DNA of 64,000 bases, from assembly GCA_016293495.1 (NCBI GenBank), contig JAEDED010000008.1, positions 1 to 64,000 on the forward strand, written 5' to 3'. Below the pieces are notes generated by a model. The model ran no database searches and was not told where the DNA came from. It was given only the letters and a program-made list of their open reading frames with translations. Each line of letters starts with the position of its first letter. Positions within the stretch are counted from its first letter, which is position 1. The position numbers and the translations under genes were made by a program. The stretch is from Treponema sp. Its GTDB lineage: Bacteria; Spirochaetota; Spirochaetia; Treponematales; Treponemataceae. This document shows positions 61,049-64,000 of the stretch, piece after piece.

Positions 61049-62683
61049 ATGTTTAACGCTAAAAAATTCAGTTTGACAGGAGCAGCTCTTGCTGCTGTCT
61101 TAATTATCTGTTCTGTAGTCTCATTGACTTCAGTAAAAACAATCAAGACACTTGATAAAATTCCAGTTGATAAATCAACACCTGAAGCTTATTTTCAGTC
61201 TGTTCTGCATAATGGAATTGTAGATTCAACTACTGTATTTCTTGTTTCCCTTGAAAAAGCTCTTTCATCTTATGAATTTAATAACATAAAGGAAAATATA
61301 AACATTGGGCTCAAGCCTACTGAACAGGCAGTTAAGATGCTGTCTGATGTTGTAGATCAGGATTTAACCAGTATTAAAAATGTAGACCTTGATGGTACAA
61401 TTATTTTAAAAGACTATAAAGAAGAAATTGATTATACCTTCAATCTTAATGGAACAAAAATATTAAGTTTGATAGTAAAATTTCTGCCTGATGAAGATAA
61501 AGTTTTCTTCCATGTGCCTGAAATATTTGATACAGGTTTTGTGCTTTCATTTGATAACGGTACTTTCGCAGAAATGAGTAGTATGTTCAGTTTGTACGAT
61601 GCATTGTTTAAGGTTATTCCTTCGTGCAAAACTACTCAGGAATTACTTGTAAAATATGCAAAGCTTCTTTTTAATGATGTAAAGATTGAAATTTCTAATG
61701 GTGAATGTAGAATTCGTGATCTTAATGCAAAAATTACAACCTTTTCAGGCGATGTTACATATTCTCAGTTCAGTAATATGCTGATCAATGTACTTGAAGC
61801 TTTGAAAGAAGAAAAAGGTCTTCAGACTGCAGTTGTAGAACTTTTCGAAATTGTAAGAGCCTCAATGCCTAATCTTGATGAGGAACTTCCTGCAGAGTTA
61901 AATGAAGATTCCCTCGTAAAATTGTATGATACAGCAATTGAAGTACTTAAAAATGCATACTATGAGAATGATGATAGAATTGCCTTTAGCTTTGAATTTG
62001 CCTCTGATGAGAATGATAATCTTATCGGTTTTGGAATTTGTAATGATTCATTTGAGGTTGCCTTTGATAAAGTTGTGCAGGGTGAAGAATTCGAAAGACA
62101 GGCCTTCTGTATTTATGATGATAAATTGATTTTTAATATCTATGAAAAGGGAACTGAAAAAAATCAGGTTATTAACTCAGTCTTCAACATTACAACAGAC
62201 ATTTTTAATTATGAAAAAGATGTAAACCTGTTAACTGCTGAAATAAAGGATTATGATTATTCCGGTTACAGACAGGCAAAGTCATCAGGAAAAATTATCA
62301 TTAAAGACATTCTTAAAGATGTAGATCTGGATGCTGCCGAAGCAGATAATTTTGGATTAGCTCCAGATATGTATGGCTCAGCTCATGCAGGCGTATCTGG
62401 GATTGTCCGTACATTCCCTAAAATTAAGCTTGAATATGATTTTAACTCTGGCTGTCAGAAAGCAAAAATTAATGCAGCAGTTTCTTACGATGAAATAAAT
62501 CTCGGTTCAGTTGATTTTGATGTTTCTATCAAAAAAGGTTCTAAGATTTCTATCGATTCAAGAAATGCCCTTGAAGTTGATACTCAAAATCCTTATGAAA
62601 TACTTTCACATCTTAATATCGATAAGTTGACAGATAATATCGAAAAAGCAGGTTGCAGCGATATTATAAAATTACTTTTTTAG
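61049..62683 (+). CDS. Exported or membrane-anchored protein of unknown function
   Basis: The 544-residue protein has an uncleaved-looking signal anchor (about 9-29, ALAAVLIICSVVSLTS; no true lipobox). The rest is Asp/Glu/Lys/Asn-rich and helix-sheet mixed with no known motif. TTAGGAGC lies just before the ATG. It is a single-gene unit between lysS and a bidirectional terminator. It may face the periplasm. Confidence 0.7.
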   Translation: MFNAKKFSLTGAALAAVLIICSVVSLTSVKTIKTLDKIPVDKSTPEAYFQSVLHNGIVDSTTVFLVSLEKALSSYEFNNIKENINIGLKPTEQAVKMLSDVVDQDLTSIKNVDLDGTIILKDYKEEIDYTFNLNGTKILSLIVKFLPDEDKVFFHVPEIFDTGFVLSFDNGTFAEMSSMFSLYDALFKVIPSCKTTQELLVKYAKLLFNDVKIEISNGECRIRDLNAKITTFSGDVTYSQFSNMLINVLEALKEEKGLQTAVVELFEIVRASMPNLDEELPAELNEDSLVKLYDTAIEVLKNAYYENDDRIAFSFEFASDENDNLIGFGICNDSFEVAFDKVVQGEEFERQAFCIYDDKLIFNIYEKGTEKNQVINSVFNITTDIFNYEKDVNLLTAEIKDYDYSGYRQAKSSGKIIIKDILKDVDLDAAEADNFGLAPDMYGSAHAGVSGIVRTFPKIKLEYDFNSGCQKAKINAAVSYDEINLGSVDFDVSIKKGSKISIDSRNALEVDTQNPYEILSHLNIDKLTDNIEKAGCSDIIKLLF

Positions 62684-62720
62684 TCCACGCAGACATTAAT
62701 AAAAAGAATACATAAATAAA

Positions 62721-62770
62721 AAAAACACCACTAAAGTTGAACTTTTTCTGTCAGCTTTAGTGGTGTTTTT
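62721..62770. terminator. Bidirectional terminator before the flgN-like gene end
   Basis: AAAAACACCACTAAAG (62721-62736) and CTTTAGTGGTGTTTTT (62755-62770) are perfect 16-bp arms with A and T ends. It serves the 61049 gene and the convergent fliS operon. Confidence 0.9.
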
Positions 62771-62786
62771 TTAAACGTCATTTTTT

Positions 62787-63257
62787 TTATGCTTCAACAG
62801 CAACAAGGTTTCCGACTGTTGCTTTTTCTGCATAAATGCTTCTATTATTTTTATATGGATTTTTTAGTGATGAGATCTGAGATCTGATCTGAACAATGTG
62901 AGCTTTGAGAAGTTCGCGGTTTTTAGCATTCTGTTCAAGAACTTTCTGCTGGAGGTCATCAAGATCTTTTTGAATTGCTACTACCGATTCTTCTTCAAGG
63001 TGTGCACCACGTTCTTTGTAAAGTTCGCTCATAGGAACGATAACTTTCTGAAGGTTCATAATATTTGAAACAACCTGCTGTTCAAGTTCAGTGTGAGCCA
63101 GAAGCTTTTCTGAATTTTCACTTTCGATTGATGTTTCCTGTTTTTCGAGGACTGTTAAATATTCCTGGAATTTTTTTCTCTGCTGGAGAAGAAGTGCTCT
63201 GAACTTCTTGAGCAATGCAATTCTTTCGTTAAGTTCTTCCTGTGAAATCTCTGCCAT
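62787..63257 (-). CDS. FlgN-like flagellar export chaperone
   Basis: The 156-residue protein is nearly all helix and Glu/Gln/Lys-rich, with a long coiled coil and no membrane segment. In composition and position directly after fliS it fits a FlgN/FliT-type chaperone that guards hook-associated proteins or FliD before export. Sequence similarity is low, so the exact family is uncertain. It starts 5 nt after the fliS stop. Confidence 0.6.
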   Translation of the reverse strand: MAEISQEELNERIALLKKFRALLLQQRKKFQEYLTVLEKQETSIESENSEKLLAHTELEQQVVSNIMNLQKVIVPMSELYKERGAHLEEESVVAIQKDLDDLQQKVLEQNAKNRELLKAHIVQIRSQISSLKNPYKNNRSIYAEKATVGNLVAVEA

Positions 63258-63261
63258 ATTA

Positions 63262-63699
63262 TTACCCCTGAATATTTAATGTCTGCTGAACTGGAGCAGA
63301 TGCTGTCGGATTTGTTGCTGCAGCTTGTCTCCATGATTCACAAAGCTCTGTCATCATGTCTAAAACCGGTTTGAGCTTAGACTGGTCTTTACTGATATTT
63401 GTTTCTGTTAAAGTTTTATTGAAGAAAATATAAAGTGACATAAGATTTTTTGCAATTTCGCCACCTTTTTCCATATCAAGTGAAACCTGAAGTTCAGTGA
63501 TGATTTCCTGAGCCTTGAGGAGTGCTTTTCCGAAGTTTTCAATGCTTCTGACAGGAATTTTTCCGTTTTCATCAAACATTGAATTAGCCAATGTAAGCTG
63601 TTTTACGGCTCCTTCGTATAAAAGAACGACCAAACGGCCCTGACTTGCAGTTTTTACGTTTGTGTCTCTGTATGCGTTGTATGCCTGGTTGTAACCCAT
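63262..63699 (-). CDS. fliS: Flagellin export chaperone FliS
   Basis: The 145-residue protein has the FliS core: AYNAYRDTNVKTASQGRLV, VLLYEGAVKQL, MEKGGEIAKNLMSLY and LMDMM-like helices. FliS binds the flagellin C-terminus and keeps it unfolded for export. Spirochaetal flagella are periplasmic, so it serves the endoflagellar system. GGGGGAAA lies 3 nt before the ATG. It leads a two-gene operon with the FlgN-like chaperone. Confidence 0.92.
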   Translation of the reverse strand: MGYNQAYNAYRDTNVKTASQGRLVVLLYEGAVKQLTLANSMFDENGKIPVRSIENFGKALLKAQEIITELQVSLDMEKGGEIAKNLMSLYIFFNKTLTETNISKDQSKLKPVLDMMTELCESWRQAAATNPTASAPVQQTLNIQG

Positions 63700-63909
63700 A
63701 ATTTCCCCCTTTTTACCTTATGTGCCTCTTTTGACCAGATAAATACGGTTATTCCTTTAGAATTTCGGAATTTATAAGCTTTTCTTAAGCAAAACTTAGA
63801 AAAAAACATAATTTTTTATAATGACTATTTGCCTTTTTTTTACTATACTTAAATTTATAAGATGGAATAATTTCATTGTTTTACAGTTTAATTATATAGT
63901 AGGAATTTT

Positions 63910-64000
63910 ATGAGCGACGAAAACAAAAAAAATGACAACAAGAAAAATGAAAACGAAGAATACAATTTTTTCAAGTTGAGCACAGAAGAAAAAAATGACC
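63910..64000 (+). CDS. Start of a gene running off the right edge
   Basis: ATG at 63910, after TAGGAA, opens 30 codons: a hydrophilic Asp/Asn/Lys/Glu-rich start followed by EEYNFFKLSTEEK. No family can be recognised from this much. The 210-bp divergent gap to fliS is A/T-rich, with no clear sigma-28 site. Confidence 0.6.
   Translation, partial: MSDENKKNDNKKNENEEYNFFKLSTEEKND

Noticed and set aside
63700..63909. Sigma-28 promoter for fliS
   Set aside because: TAAAG occurs but no GCCGATAA-like -10 at the required 15-bp spacing follows.
1..64000. tRNA, rRNA, tmRNA or riboswitch genes
   Set aside because: I looked in all gaps over 70 bp and saw no cloverleaf, CCA end or conserved rRNA stretch. 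A covariance-model scan would be more sensitive.

Overview
The window looks like a chromosomal segment of a treponeme (Spirochaetes, genus Treponema), probably a commensal gut or rumen type rather than T. pallidum. Signs pointing that way are a class I lysyl-tRNA synthetase, a fused IspD-IspF, a CarD/CdnL regulator, a giant SpiroCoCo-type coiled-coil protein, FliS next to a FlgN-like chaperone, a complete Rnf complex, moderate-to-low GC and many spirochaete-only exported proteins. The genus is an inference from gene content; no rRNA or tRNA gene was found.

Layout. 1-420: the edge of an IS200-type element (tnpA runs off the left end) with its hairpin-rich end. 478-6983 (minus): a spirochaetal cytosolic protein and the rnfCDGEAB operon, an ion-pumping ferredoxin:NAD oxidoreductase. 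7174-9423: purE-purM-purN. 9559-13593: grpE-dnaK-dnaJ. 13772-18022: an active SpoIIE-type phosphatase, a second one with decayed metal ligands, and a STAS protein, which together look like a partner-switching module. 18099-22409: a Na/Pi-cotransporter-PhoU protein and convergent leuS. 22622-32692: a 1530-residue acyl-CoA dehydratase activase/dehydratase fusion, an exported protein, a HAD phosphatase and the coiled-coil protein. 32800-36820: ispDF and carD, divergent from a DEAD-box helicase. 36859-45734 (minus): a possible PAP2-like membrane protein, an NFACT protein, a HATPase/cyclic-nucleotide-binding sensor, ilvB, adk and a RarA-methyltransferase-like fusion. 45942-47652: a lipoprotein and a beta-barrel-like protein. 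47818-51504: folD, miaB, a LapA-like protein and a SPOR protein.

51505-53547 is the accessory island. It holds a broken Tc-toxin/RHS-like fragment, a cluster of short palindromes, a ToxN/AbiQ-type type III toxin with its own promoter, putative antitoxin RNA and terminator, and an RHS-type toxin tail followed 7 nt later by a small membrane protein that may be its immunity partner. 53548-58323: an AI-2E-type transporter, lptC/lptA-like and lptB genes, and RNase Y. 58324-58857: a long hairpin and a GC-rich minisatellite. 58858-64000: a XRE regulator, lysS, an exported protein, flgN-like/fliS, and the start of one more gene.

A recurring regulatory feature is a good -10 hexamer only 5-8 nt upstream of the start codon, usually without a Shine-Dalgarno. 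It occurs at about eleven genes and predicts leaderless or nearly leaderless transcripts for many first genes of operons.
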